Assembly: GCA_904066235.2 (NCBI GenBank)
Contig: CAJFCV020000005.1
Location: 558,001 to 622,000, forward strand
Origin: Bursaphelenchus xylophilus
Lineage: Eukaryota; Nematoda; Chromadorea; Rhabditida; Aphelenchoididae
DNA: 64,000 nt
Direction: 5' to 3'
The notes under the pieces are model-generated. The model worked only from the letters and a program-made list of their open reading frames with translations, was not told the origin of the DNA and searched no databases. Of this stretch, positions 45,000 to 56,743 are shown piece by piece (position 1 is the first letter of the stretch; every line of letters begins with the position of its first letter). Made by a program: the position numbers and the translations under genes.

Positions 45000-45465
45000 T
45001 CTGAACTCTCCCCCCAATCTGAACGCTCTCTCTTTTTCAACTCTCCCCCTTCCGAACTTTCCCCTCTTTTGAACACTCCCCCCTTGAACGAACCCTCCCC
45101 TTTTTGAACACTCCCCCTCATTTTGAAAATTGAAAAAATGAAGTGTGACATGTTATACGATGAATTTTTTTTTCCAAATTGAAAAGAATAAGGTGTGACA
45201 TGTTATACGATGGAAATTTTTTTCAATTTGGAAATTTTCATCGTATAAGATGTCACACCTCATTTTTCTCAATTTGAAAAAAAAATTTTCATCGTATAAC
45301 ATGTCATACCTCGTTTTTTTCAATTTTCAAAATGGGGGAGTCTTCAAAAAAGGGGAGAGTTCGGATTTTTTGGAGAAAATCAAAAAATGAGGAGAGTTCC
45401 GCCTTTTTTTGGGGGAGAATTGAAAAAGGGAGAGAATTCAGAAAAGGAGGAGAGTTCAGGCTCAA
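45000..45465. mobile_element. Foldback element made of CTCTCCCCCTTTT words, second copy
   Basis: Larger relative of the 40.2-kb element. The centre holds two forward and two inverted copies of GTGTGACATGTTATACGATG, so it could fold as a cruciform. Confidence 0.75.
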
Positions 45466-45961
45466 CCCGAGGTCTCATACAGGCTAAAAAAATAAAAGTT
45501 TGAGGTGTAATTATCCATTGTAATACTAAAACTTTTACAATTCACCCCAAAAAATAAACAAATCAGTCAGCCTTTTAGTAGAAGTGTTCGAGAAAAAATT
45601 TTTTCCCTTTTCACGTTCTTTTTGTTGTTTTTTCAGATTCTCCAAAAAAGAGGAGATAAAAAGAATGGGGGAAATTTCTTTTTTCCCCGATCATTGAGAC
45701 CTTCTATGACCAAAAAAAAATAAGTTTTTTCGATTTTTAAAAATTTTTCTCTGCCTTGAAAGTGCATTCGAACTTTTACCGAGCATTTTTCAAACATCGA
45801 TCTTTCCGCCATTGTGCGATTGAAGGCGTTTCGATAAAGAAAACGTGCGTAGGGCAGACCAAGCATGTTTTTCTGCAAAACAATTTCTCTTTTCATAAAA
45901 GAGAAGGTAGTGTAATGGGGCAGTCCATTCGTTTCGCTTCTCATCTCCGGCTCTCCGATTA

Positions 45962-46059
45962 ATGGCTCTTATCCAAAATGTCGGCCAAATTTTGTGGAAT
46001 AATAAGAAGAAGGTGCTGTTTACCGGAGTGGCGGCTGCTGCTTCCGTTGTAATGTTCAA
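45962..46059 (+). CDS. Orphan first exon, PEX3-like N-terminus (partial)
   Basis: It encodes 32 residues plus two bases (MALIQNVGQILWNNKKKVLF then GVAAAASVVMF) and ends at a strong donor, CAA/GTAAGT. The pattern of a short lead, a WN..KKK basic cluster and a small-residue hydrophobic helix resembles the peroxisomal membrane anchor at the start of PEX3. I found no further PEX3-like exon in the next 4.2 kb before the chemoreceptor gene, and the phase (2) does not fit that gene. It may be a truncated gene, or a first exon whose partners were lost to repeat insertion. Short sequence, so the family call is tentative. Confidence 0.4.
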
Positions 46060-46500
46060 GTAAGTTGGGATTTTTTGTGTTTTGCTATGGGTACAGTATA
46101 GTACGGTTCTGTAAGAAAATTTGAGAGATAATGAGACAGGATAAGATTGTTTTTGAAAAAGTCTTTTACATAAGCCAATAACCAAAGGAATTTTTTGTTT
46201 GTTATAGAAAGGCTTTTGTTTAAAATTTTTTATTTTTACCTAAAATTGAGCCTTTTGCCCTAAAAAACTAAAATTAAACAGGTCGTTCTACAGAGGTTCC
46301 GCTGCGGTTTTTTTGAGCCAATACCGAGTAAAAAACCTTTATAAAACATATATTTTTTGGTTACTTACAATTCGTTGTCCAGTGATTTGACTACTATAAC
46401 TATTTCGCAAAAAAGATCCAACACAAAAAAAAAAAAAAAAAATGAAAAAAATAAAAAATATGCGAATAATTTCGAATATTTCACTGTATAGTTAGATATA

Positions 46501-46836
46501 AAGGTGGTCATATAAGATCTCGGATTTTTTTTTTCTCAAATCGCGATTTTCGGTGCACAAAAAAGTCGACGCCCAAATCGAAAATTGGCGTCGACTTATT
46601 TTTTTCTCGGCACCGAATTCTGAAATTCGGTAAATTTTTCTAAGTTTTTCGAAATCAGTGCACAAAGTCTTAAGTCTGCACCGAAGACTTAAGTGCTTAA
46701 GTCAGCACCGCATTTCGGAATTCGGTGCTGAAAAAATTAAGTTGACGCCAATTTTTCGATTTGGGCGTCGACTTTTTTGTGCACCGAAAATCGCGATTTG
46801 GGAAAAAAAAATTCCGGGATCTTATATGACCACCTT
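46501..46836. mobile_element. Long palindromic MITE with TA-type target duplication
   Basis: AAGGTGGTCATATAAGATC at the left and GATCTTATATGACCACCTT at the right are perfect inverses, flanked by TATA on both sides. The arms stay paired for most of the element (GTCGACGCC with GGCGTCGAC). The centre repeats GACTTAAG words, so nearly the whole 336 bp can form one hairpin. Confidence 0.85.
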
Positions 46837-47107
46837 TATATGTAGATCGCATTGAAAGGTCTGAACATAAATCTGCTTCGTTCTGGTAGTCGTTTAATTT
46901 TGAAATGTCACACCTATCTCGTTCATAAAACCTGATTTTAGCAACCATCTTGTCAGGAGTACCGAAGTGCCAGTGACCATTTCCCACATCCCTCGTCGCG
47001 CCTTCTAAAAGGACAATTTTGCTTTTGTCGATTTCTGTAAATTTTGTAAATTGCATTCACTGAATAAACAAAATTTGTAACATTTCCTTTGATTTGCAAA
47101 TCGTCTA

Positions 47108-47552
47108 GGAAGTACTCCAAGTGCGACGCTCAGATTTTGATGAAAATTGGCACAAATTTAGAATAATTTTTTCTAAGATATATGCGAGAATTCTAACTCG
47201 CGCTTTGCCGAAACAACCGAGATTTTTAGATCAAAAGTCGGCCAAAATTTAGAACTTTTTGCCGAATTTCCGCTCAAAAAGTTTCATGCATATTTTAACC
47301 GTAAAGGATAATGTTTCTACAAAAAATCGAATTTTTCCGCTCGAAACTGCCAAAGTTATGGCCAAAAAAGGTGTTTTCTCTCTGACCGCTATCCACGTTT
47401 AGCGTGCTCTCTCGGCGGCAAAAATCGTTCGATATCTCGGCGGCTCTTGCAAAGCGCGAGCTAAAACTATCAGGAATTGATATTTAGTCTATTCCCGACG
47501 TGTGTGCAAAATTTAAAGAAAATCCGAGCGTCGCACTTGGAGTACTTCCCCT
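47108..47552. mobile_element. Foldback element, AAGTACTCCAAGTGCGAC termini, best-preserved copy
   Basis: AGGAAGTACTCCAAGTGCGA to TCGCACTTGGAGTACTTCCC, 445 bp. This copy defines the family and the ends match over at least 26 bp. Confidence 0.85.
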
Positions 47553-48446
47553 GTGAGCCAGGGAACAGGTCCCAGATTGCCGTGCAATGTCTCTGCAAAC
47601 TAGAGAACAATCCATCTTGAGAGCTGCTCAATACAAAGTGCTCTTGGTTATTGTGCCTGTCTTGGTCAGAGATTAACAACGCGCCTAATGATTACAACTA
47701 CAACCAAAGATCTCTTTCAAAAGCCGTGCATCCAAAATAGTTTTCGCCTTCAAGCAAGTCGTCTTTGTATTTAGCTGCAAATTGGCTTTATTTTCTCCTA
47801 CAATCCTAGTTTTATATTTACAAAGCACAGTTGTTGTTACGTTTTGACTAAATTTAATTTTGTAATTTAATTTTGCTCATGTTTAAGGGAACACTGAAAG
47901 CGCACGCCTGTATGTAATTACTGACATTTGGTGGGAGTGTTTGTATTCAAACTTTTTGCTGGCTTTTTCATACCTTCTTTGGGACACCTGTGATTTACTG
48001 TTGCTGTGTTATATCTCGAAAAAAGTTTGATGAACCGCTAAAATTTGCTATGCAAACCCCAAGAAGAATTGACTAGACACCTTAAATCTTTTTCTTCAAA
48101 GAAAGTTGTCGTTATATGCAAATTTTTTTCTTCCGAGGCCTCACTACATTTTCGGCGACGCCATTTTAGTGTTAATGAAGCCTATGTTAGTTGAAGTTCT
48201 CGTCCATTGTAAGTGGTCAATACTTGGCGTTGGAAGAGCAAAGTCTTTGGCCTGGGCGGGAAAAATATTTTTAGCGGTTGAGTTGACCACCCAGGGCGAA
48301 AGACTTGGCTCGTCCTGCAGAAAGGCGGGCCAAAAAGCCCAGCGGTTTTCGCACGGCGTCGCAAAGTGGCTTTGGGCGAAAACCAATCAGCACGCTGTGC
48401 AGTTTCATCGCGCAACATAAACTTCGACTGCTCTTTTCACATGGCA

Positions 48447-49970
48447 ACTGTATTTGTATGGGATATGGAGTTACAGGTCGATATATATTAGGTTGATTCA
48501 AAAGTTTTTCCACATTTTTTTGAGACACCTCAAAATAAAATTCCTGGAGCCTGATTGAATGTACGTTAAAACTGAAAGCATAGATGTATGGGGCAGAACA
48601 TTGCAAAATTTTTGATTCGTAGCATTTTATTTTATACAAGCTTCCTTTCAGAATATTTCAAAAATACTAAAAACTTCTCCGTTTGTGTCATGGTGAATAT
48701 CCCGGGCCCTAGCAATTTTCCAGCCCACTAAAAAGTCTCGGGTTTTGGGTTATTCGTACTGGGGATGTCTGTAGTTTCTTCTGAATTTATTGCTCTACTT
48801 ATATCTACACTGACGTTTTTTGTAGCATCCCATAAAGTTGGCCGGAGAGCCGAGCTACCGATCAAAAGCAGATTTTTAAAAATTTTTTGAAAGGAGTTAA
48901 ATTTTTTTGACTCGGCTGCCATTCAGGTTGTACAAAGACAGTATGCGGATGATACATTCAAAAAGTCACCAACTGAAATTGCCTTATAAGGTAGAAAAGT
49001 AGCATAAACTGCACTTTTAGGCGAATTTTTGTAATTTTTTTTACTGGTATTTCAAGAGGACCTTCAGCTTAGCGCGTCTAGCAACTGATAGTGTATGTCA
49101 AGTAGGATCAATTATTTATTAAATAACTAGGATACCGGGCAAGAGTAATGAACAGAAAACGTTTTTGTAAAAATCCCCTAAATTTCGTAAAATATTGGTA
49201 GATTAAAAAGATTCGATTTTTCTGCCGCATAGGTAAAGCTAGCGCGAATGTTTAGCATTGGCGTTGTAGTGCTACTCATACACTACAATAACAGAAAGCG
49301 TTATCTCTTAGTGCTTCTAATAGCTGCGTCTACAGGGTCTACTTTTGCCAGACCCTAATTTTTGATTTTTCGCACTAAAAATTTTTCGACTAGCCCTATA
49401 GCAAATTGTCCTCGATGCCATAGAGATTACATACAGGCATACCATATTCGAGAATATTAAGAAGATACAGCCACTCTAGACGTAACGCCGGCGGTTTACT
49501 TTTTCTTCCTTCGAGTAGTTAAGGTTTAACACGGCGCTACTACTACAAATTGCTAAGTTGTAAAAAGTTATTAATCTACTATAATCTACAAACAGCCTTC
49601 TTTCTAACAAGATATATATCAGGCCCACTGGCTTTGGTCTAAATTTTTTAAAATTTTTTAAAGACATGTGGAAAAACTTTTGAATCAACCTAATACATCA
49701 AAAAATTCGTAAAATTTTTGCGATTCGGAATATGTAGAAATTAGCCGTCTAATTTTGGTTTGTTAGGGCGAAAAAAACCCCAGATCTTTCCTTTAAAAGC
49801 TTTGTTTTGGGCTAAAGTAGGTCCTGGCATTTTGAAAATTCAGATTTTTTCGCCTTTACAAACCAAAACTACGCAGCTAACTTTTACATATTTTGAATCA
49901 CAAAAATCCTGCGATTTTTTTGATCTATGCCTCGACCTGTAACTCCGTACCCGTTAGAAGTACTTTCCTT
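48447..49970. mobile_element. Inverted-repeat element, relative of the 36.8-kb element, split by an insertion
   Basis: The left remnant TATGGAGTTACAGGTCG (48463-48480) and the segments 49693-49755 and 49855-49970 reproduce the arms of the 36.8-kb element (CGACCTGTAACTCCGTACCC near 49935). It lacks the tRNA-like core. A 1.2-kb transposon has landed inside its left arm. Confidence 0.75.
48491..49690. mobile_element. Mariner-size element with perfect 25-bp termini, TA target
   Basis: It is exactly 1,200 bp and begins GGTTGATTCAAAAGTTTTTC. The right end is the inverse, GAAAAACTTTTGAATCAACC, with identity over 25 bp. It is flanked by TA within the arm of another element, so it is the younger insertion. 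Size and termini fit the mariner group, but I could not recognise transposase motifs in any frame. Confidence 0.8.
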
Positions 49971-50087
49971 TTCAAAAGAATTCATTTTGCACCGTGATTT
50001 TTTTTGTCTCTTTGAGACAATTTTTTTATGCGACGGCGCATAGTGCAAGCATGCCAAGATTATTTTGTCCCGCCCACCACTCTGTCG

Positions 50088-50223
50088 GGAAAATCAATGT
50101 CGCTGCGCCAATTGTGTCGTTGAAGTGAACTTTATAATTTGATTTTACCGCGACAATATTCATTTTCCGCGGTGATGCAATTTTCGCTGCGACAGAATGC
50201 TCATTATTTTCCCGCCAGACTGA
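50088..50223. mobile_element. MITE copy upstream of the chemoreceptor gene
   Basis: CTCTGTCGGGAAAATCAATG to CATTATTTTCCCGCCAGACT. It ends about 40 bp before the acceptor that opens the first recognised receptor exon. Confidence 0.75.
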
Positions 50224-50293
50224 TACAAAACTTTTTCTGGTCTATTTTCCAAATTTTTAGACTACATTTCACCCCGACCCCGAGAGTATCTTA

Positions 50294-53200
50294 ATGGCTT
50301 TTTTAGTGGATCTCCCATTCATCTTGCATGTTCTACATTCCCTCCAAATCTTCATAACTGTACCCACTCTAATCATCAGTTTATATTTTGCTTACAAACT
50401 GAGCAATGTGGCGACAATTAACAGCAACCTAAAGCTGGTTGTAATGCTGCCGACGCTGATTTTTGCTCTCTGCGCTACACTCAATTCATTCGGAAACGTC
50501 ATTCCAGAACATTTCTATTCAATGGAAGACCGTAATTGCATTGGCGCCTACGTGTTTTACTCGATTATGACGTTCAATAATTTCGGATTTTTTGTTTTTT
50601 CCCTGAAATACACGGGTATCGCAATTGAAAGAACGGTGGCGTACAGGAGAATGGCGACCTACGACGAGGAGGGAAATGGATTCGGATACAAGTTGGTGGG
50701 GTGTGTGGTAAGTGAAAGCGAGCCGTAAATGGGGCAAAGAGGAGCCCTTTTTACTGTCGTCAGTCTGTCGGAAAGATAGTGAGTACCTTTTCGCGTCGAA
50801 AATTGAGTGGCCGAGAAAATAAATTGTGTCCCGACAAAATCAAATTGCTTTTTCACTTCAGCGACTGGCGCAGCGACATTGTGCTCATTATTTTCCCGAC
50901 ATACTGATACTTCAAATTTCCAACCTCTAAAAAACCGTTTGCACTGTGAAAATGCTTGAGCAAATCCGCGGCGACAAAGTTGGAAAAAGCTTACATCGCC
51001 TCGATTTCTATGCACTTTGCGAAAACCAAAAAGAGTTAGATGCACGATGTTTTTGGTGCACAATGCGGGCAATCAGAACAGAATGTCCATGCATTTGCCC
51101 TGCAATGTCCATATAGAACAGAATGTTTATGCGTTATGAGCGCAGTGTCGCTGAAGTGAAAAGCATTTTGATTTTGTCGCGAGACAATTCATGTTCTCGG
51201 CGGCGATTTTTCGATGCGACAGAGTGCTTATTATTTACACGACAGTGCTCCCCATGCACTCAATATTTTGCCATTCCTTTCATTTGAAAGTGTCTGATTA
51301 TGAGTGGGGCAATACGAACCTTGGTCCAACTCAATTATGCTTTTGAAAGTCCTTTCTAAAACATCAAATCTTATTTTCCTTAGATTACACAAACGACAAA
51401 CCACATTACAAATTCTTTAACCCGCCTAAATCTTTTATTTTTTTGTATTACGGCCCTGTTATACATTGCTCGACAAAATTATAAATGCACTTTTAAAACC
51501 GCTGTAACTTTTGTGGTTGTCAATAAAACTGTGCCATATTTGGCTCCAATATGTACTAGTGTACTATAACTCTTGTGCCAAAAAATTATTTTGGAACGTT
51601 TCCACAATTTGCAAATAAGTTGAAAAAACCGAAATTTTGGTGCTTTTCTTTGCGACAAAATTATATTTGAATAAAAATAAAATCTTTTCATTTTTTAGAC
51701 TCTCTCTTCCTTGCTCCTGCTTGTTATAAAGTCTACAATAATATGGAGTCTGCCAGAATCCAATGTAGACTACAGGCTGCAACGAACATTTATTACCGAC
51801 AAATCCGTTCCCGGATATGTTTTCGATGTCTGTCTGGCGACGGCTGGGATGTTACACACCATTTTTGTAGGTATAATAAATTTTTATATTTAGCATTACT
51901 TTCCTACAATTTTTTTGTCGGACACTACAAAATTTTTTTTCGTAAGAAGAAAAAAATCATAATGACACTACGGCTCCGCCAAATTCAAAATTCAAAACTC
52001 AATTTTGAGCTCGAGTTTGATCATTTTTGAAGGCCAAGTTCAAGGCCAAGTATAACTTCAATAATATTTGAAACCGAGTTCAAGTTCATGTTAAGTTCAG
52101 CAATTTTTGAGTCGCAAGCTCTAGGTACTTTTTGAAATCGTTTTTTCTTGTTTTGTGCATACCTACAGTGGGGGAGCTGATCCAGTAGCAATGAACGTAC
52201 CATTTTGCATCCGGGAAGTATCAAAAATGTGGCAAAATGCTCCCCTCTTCAAGAGAAAAAACATGGTTTTGAAGGGTTCCCTCACAAAAAGAGCGGGCGT
52301 GCTTTTGAAATCTGAGTTTTTTCACTTGGAGAGGGAGGTATTTTGCCACATTTTTTGATGCTTACTGGATACAAAATGGTACGGTTATTGCCAATGGATT
52401 AGCTCCCCAACTGTACTTATCCATCGGTACGAAAAAAAAGAACAATTTTCGAGCGCCAAAATTACAACGGAAGTACCCCAAGTGCGACGCTCGGATCTTC
52501 TTTAAATTTTGTATACACGTTGGGTACGGCCATGTACAAACTTCTGAAAGTTTTAGCTCGTGCTTTGCAGGCGACGCCTAGATATTACACCTCCTTTGTG
52601 GCCGAAAGAGTACGCAAAACGCGGAGTGCGGTCAGAGTAAAAACATTTTTTTGGCCGTATCTTTGCCAATTGTTTGCAAAAAATTGATTCTTTGTGGAAA
52701 TGTTAGACTCTACGGTAAAAATAAGAGTGAAACTTTTCATGTTTAAATTCACAAAAAAATGTCACAATTTTCTCAATTTTTAGCCTATAAAATCTCGATC
52801 GTTTCAGCTAAACGCCACCTAGAATGATCGAATATGGCTTAGAAAAAATAATTTTACAATTGCTCACATCAAATTTTTAGGTCCTCAGAGGCATCATGGC
52901 CAAGGTTCAAGGTCAATTTAGTCGATCGCTAACGCAATCCTATGAAATGAGACAGACCAAATACACATTACAGTGGATTAAGCGGATGGTGACGGCGTTT
53001 GCCGTGCTGATTCTTATCGCGCTTCCATTTATTTTTGTTTTGAACTACCTTTATTTGGTTTGTGATTACAATACGAATACGGTGGACATTCAAGCAATAT
53101 TGGGGGTGAGTTGAAGCTGGACATGGCTTCGGGTCGGGCCGAACCAAATTTGATCAAAAGAAAAATTGCGTTAGTCCGTTCGTAAAGTCGATGGAGAAAT

Positions 53201-54036
53201 TTTTGGCGTTTGCATTGTGCGGAAAAAGTCAGAGTACGAGCGACAGCACAAAAAAGCCATTTGCACAGTGCAAAGAAAACCTTTGTTGGTAAAAGTTCCG
53301 TATTCTGGCCACAACTTATAACTTTGCGGAAACTGGTCAGAATTAGCCCAAAATTAGCGCATAGGCTAAATTCATCGTTGTGACTGCCCGGACAGTTAGT
53401 GAGCTACTTTTTTTACGTACCACCTTATCCTTCAAAAACGGCTGCAGCCCGCGATTTTGCACTTTATACGATGAAACATGTCCGGAACTAAACTTATTGC
53501 CTCGGTATAGAACTGAATGAGTCGTCATTGCCTTCGTAGATACCCGCAAAACTATAGCGATGTCATAGTAATTCAGTGCCAGTTAAGTCTTTTTTTTCCT
53601 AACTTTAGTTCCAAGGTTGGGCGCAGTTCGCAGAGTCCCTTTGTTGTGGCCAGAATAAGGAACTTTAAGAAACAATTAGTTTTCCCGGCGGCGATGCGAT
53701 TTTCGCTGCGACAGAGTGCTTATTATTTTTCCGACAGACTGGTAATAATGGCTGCTGTATTTTTTCGACCTATGTATATACAACCCACCAATTCCCATCC
53801 GGAAATAGCTGTTTTTTCAGCTTCTCCTAACCATGACGGAGACCTACAATTTGGCCTGCACTCTATTCTTGTATGACGAGTTTCCGCAGCTGAAGAAGGC
53901 CGTCTACAAGGATTTTTCATGCATTCTGCCAACGCCGAGAGAAAATACGAGTACTGTGACGAGAAATGAGGAGGCAGAGGCTCATTTCAACAACCTACGC
54001 TCAATGTTTGAACAGGGAAATGTTCCGAATCGATAA
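50294..54036 (+). CDS. Seven-transmembrane chemoreceptor, sre-like
   Basis: Putative nematode chemosensory GPCR. Exons 50294-50707, 51699-51866, 52881-53105 and 53821-54036 join in phase 0 to 340 residues. Seven hydrophobic segments are visible at about residues 8-33, 39-63, 77-104, 129-155, 176-200, 225-257 and 265-285. An IERTVAYRRMATYDEE sequence ends TM3, where the Sra-superfamily receptors carry an ER-aromatic motif. A cytoplasmic SLTQSYEMRQTKYTLQWIKR precedes TM6, and a C-terminal tail ends EAEAHFNNLRSMFEQ, as in class sre. The chosen ATG may be internal. An acceptor at 50261 opens the same frame 32 bases earlier (TTFHPDPESIL), so a small upstream exon could exist. Introns 1-3 are loaded with repeats. 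Confidence 0.82.
50760..50908. mobile_element. MITE copy in intron 1 of the chemoreceptor gene
   Basis: CAGTCTGTCGGAAAGATAGT to CATTATTTTCCCGACATACT. A right-truncated relative follows at 51135-51246. Confidence 0.75.
52468..52870. mobile_element. Diverged foldback (AAGTACTCC family), right end lost
   Basis: Starts GGAAGTACCCCAAGTGCGAC and keeps GAAAGTTTTAGCTCGTGCTT and GGAGTGCGGTCAGAG. The right terminus is missing, and receptor exon 3 begins where it should be. Confidence 0.65.
53683..53741. mobile_element. MITE right-half remnant
   Basis: Only CGGCGGCGATGCGATTTTCG through TTATTTTTCCGACAGACTGG remains, in intron 3 of the chemoreceptor gene. Confidence 0.6.
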
Positions 54037-54180
54037 AAAAACATGACTTTTTTATGTGATATGCAGTTTTTACGGGTATAAAATTAATATATGCATTATA
54101 ATAAGCAATCAATTGGCATAACTGTAACCTCCAGGCCGCAAAAAAGTCGATACAGGAAAAGGCGTATTTTACAAAGAGAT

Positions 54181-54315
54181 TTCAGTCTGTCGGGAAAATA
54201 ATGAGCACTCTGTAGCATTGAAAATCGCATCGCCGCCGGCAAAATGAAATTGCTTTTTACTTCAGCGACGCAACGGCCCCGCGACATTGAGCTCATTATT
54301 TTCCCGACAGACTGA
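54181..54315. mobile_element. MITE copy downstream of the chemoreceptor gene
   Basis: TTCAGTCTGTCGGGAAAATA to TTTTCCCGACAGACTGAA. The terminal TTCAG/CTGAA is symmetric, as expected if the element carries its own flanking palindrome. Confidence 0.8.
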
Positions 54316-54375
54316 AAAAAGTGTAGTCTCAAAACAAATTATGAAGAATTCATGTAAAATTTTAGCCAAATGGCG

Positions 54376-54602
54376 ATGATTTTTGTAGAAACATTATCCT
54401 TTACGGTTGAAATAGGCAAGAAACTCTTCGTGCCGACATTCGGCAAAAAGTCCTAAATTTTGGCCGACTTTCGATCTAAAAATCTCGGTTGTTTCTGCAA
54501 AGCGCGAGCTAGGATTCTCGCATATTTCTTAGAAAAAATTATTCTAAATTTGTGCCAAGTTTCACCAAAATCTGAGCGTCGCACTTGGAGTACTTCCCCT
54601 GT
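54376..54602. mobile_element. Foldback right half (AAGTACTCC family)
   Basis: Ends CGCACTTGGAGTACTTCCCC. The left half is absent. Confidence 0.7.
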
Positions 54603-54914
54603 TTATTTCGACAATTTTCTTTGCGAATTTCGAAATTCAAATTTCAATTTTTTCCCAGTAAACTCTCTTAAAAATCTTGTGTTATCGCAAGGTTGCAGGA
54701 GTGATTTTTGCGACGTGCACTTTGAGAAAATTTTATTTTTTCCGCGATTTTTTTAGCGGCGATCCTATTTTCGATGCGACATTGTGCTCATTATTTTCCC
54801 GACAGGCAAATAATTGAAACTTGCTTACTTTGCAGCGATAAAAATTTACTATTTATATCGATGCACAGGGCAAAAACCACCGATATTCTCGATGAATTCC
54901 GCAAGGCAAGTCAC

Positions 54915-54968
54915 ATCAATTGGTCGGGAAAATAATGTGGATTTGATTATTTTCCTCTACAGACTGAT
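54915..54968. mobile_element. Minimal 54-bp MITE derivative
   Basis: Both ends (TCAATTGGTCGGGAAAATAA and TTATTTTCCTCTACAGACTG) with almost nothing between: a nearly complete internal deletion. Confidence 0.65.
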
Positions 54969-55334
54969 TTTTCACAACCTTCTGACACTATCGCTAAAAA
55001 ATTTCAATTTCGCAACCCATATTTCCCCTGATTCATCATATTTTTGTTGTTGCATTCTTCAACTTTCTCCTTATGAATTTGAATGTCTGTGTTTTCAAAT
55101 TCCCTTCAAACACGTCTCAACGCGGTGGGAGAAACAATAAAAAATATTCCCGACATGAATCGTAAAAAGCGGATTGACGTGAGCAACGCCGCCTCCAATT
55201 TTATGGCCCGGCGGGCCGATTCATGGCGACGCTGAGTCAGGAGTTGCCCCGGAACTTTCGCCATTCGTAACGCCCCGCAAATCCGCTAATTTTGGGCTGT
55301 TGTTTCGAGTCGGAGAGTGTTCGCAAAAACGGAA

Positions 55335-55376
55335 ATGGGAAACAAACCGAGTCTTCAGGAGCAATGTCAGCAAAAG
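55335..55376 (+). CDS. Candidate N-terminal exon with myristoylation signal (MGNKPS)
   Basis: It encodes MGNKPSLQEQCQQK and ends at AAG/GTAAGA in phase 0. MGxxxS fits an N-myristoylation site, and mammalian GAPR-1 is myristoylated on an MGKSAS start. Joined in phase to an acceptor at 56681 (AAAATTAG/TTTC), it would read through FLLLLIAAIFIYNQKKK into the CAP domain below. The link is inferred; the exon could belong to another gene. Confidence 0.35.
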
Positions 55377-55436
55377 GTAAGAGCAGGTTGTCTGTGCGTG
55401 CTGGAAGAGGCGAAGAGATCTTGTTTGACTACTTAT

Positions 55437-55567
55437 TAGTCTGTCGGGAAAATAATGAGAGCAATGTCGCTGCGTCAATCGTGTTGTAATGGTGGAAAGC
55501 AACTTATAATTTTGCCACGACACTGTTCATTCCCTCGGCGGCGACGCAAGCTTCAAACGCGACAGAT
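55437..55567. mobile_element. MITE copy between candidate exon and CAP gene
   Basis: Left end TAGTCTGTCGGGAAAATAAT is intact; the right end is eroded after GCGACAGATT. Confidence 0.65.
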
Positions 55568-55619
55568 TAAAATTAAAAAAGTTTATTTTTTCCAAATTTC
55601 GGATGTTCTTATTTTTACT

Positions 55620-56352
55620 CCCGCTTTGGTGATATTTTATACGAAAAAATATTTCTTCGTATAAAATGTCACCTCAATGAAAAATGAAAAAAGAATATTC
55701 AAAATAACAAAAATTAGTCTAAATGTGTAGCAAGATTATTTTTGCACATTTTTTGGCTTTGGTGACATTTTATACGAAAAATTATTTCTTCGTATAAAGT
55801 GTCACCTCAATGAAAAATGAAAGAAGAGTATTCAAAATAACAAAAATTAGTCTGAAATGTGATGTAAAATTATTTTGGGCTTTATTTTGGCTTGGGTGAC
55901 ATTTTATACGAAAGAATATTTCTTCGTATAAAATGCCACCTCAATGAAACGTGAAAGAATAGTATTTATAAAAACAAAAATTAGTCTGAAATGTGTAGCA
56001 AGATTATTTTTGCGCATTATTTTGGCTTTGGTGACATTTTATACGAAAAAATATTTCTTCGTATAAAATGTCACCTCAAAGAAAAATGATAGAGGAATAT
56101 TCAAAATAACAAAAATTAGTCTGAAATGTGTAGCAAGATTATTTTTGCACATTATTTTGGCTTTGGTGACACTTTATACGAAAAATTATTTCTTCGTATA
56201 AAGTGTCTCCTCAATGAAAAAAGCAAGCAGAATATTTGAAATAGCGAAAATTAGTCTGAAATGTGTAGCAAGATTAGTTTTCGCATTATTTCTTCATTGG
56301 TGATATTTTATACGAAAAAATATTTCTTCGTATAAAATGTCACCTCAATGAA
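55620..56352 (+). repeat. Tandem repeat, about 134-bp unit, each with a TTTTATACGAA palindrome
   Basis: Six units start near 55629, 55762, 55895, 56029, 56166 and 56298. Each carries the hairpin GGTGACATTTTATACG ... CGTATAAAATGTCACC and the phrase AAAATTAGTCTGAAATGTG. Arms covary (for example ACTTTATACG with CGTATAAAGTG), showing that the pairing is kept. Three more units are at 59.6-59.94 kb. Confidence 0.85.
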
Positions 56353-56743
56353 AAACGAGACTTCTAGATCACGCTTTGCAGGGACAAACGAGTGCGACAT
56401 TTTCTTGCGAATTTTGTCATGAAAAGTTTCAAGCCAAACTTAGGCTTGAAACTTTTCACTTGAGATAGACACCCTAGCGATGTTTTGTTTTTGTGTTCCT
56501 TATCGATTTTCAAGAGAATCACAATGATTTTTACATTATCAAAAAGATCGAGGCTATGATTCAAACAGAAAAAATAAAGTTGTAAAATCATGAAAAATGC
56601 TTATCTCATTTGACTAACAAAGCAAAAGACTTCATAGCGCTTTATAAACCAGCTTTACTTTCAATGTTTTGTCACAAAATTAGTTTCTATTGCTTTTAAT
56701 AGCCGCTATATTCATCTACAACCAAAAAAAAAAGTTTCCCCCA

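Larger units (their letters stand above)
46060..50261. other. No intact gene seen; nested transposons and repeats
   Basis: Contents in order: AT-rich spacer, a TA-flanked palindromic element (46.5-46.8 kb), a foldback (47.1-47.55 kb), a unique-looking stretch 47.56-48.44 kb with no convincing exon, a split inverted-repeat element with a mariner-size insertion (48.45-49.97 kb), and a MITE at 50.1 kb. Confidence 0.6.

Noticed and set aside
46697..47056. 119-codon minus-strand frame
   Set aside because: About half of it is the 46.5-kb palindromic element; no splice or family support.
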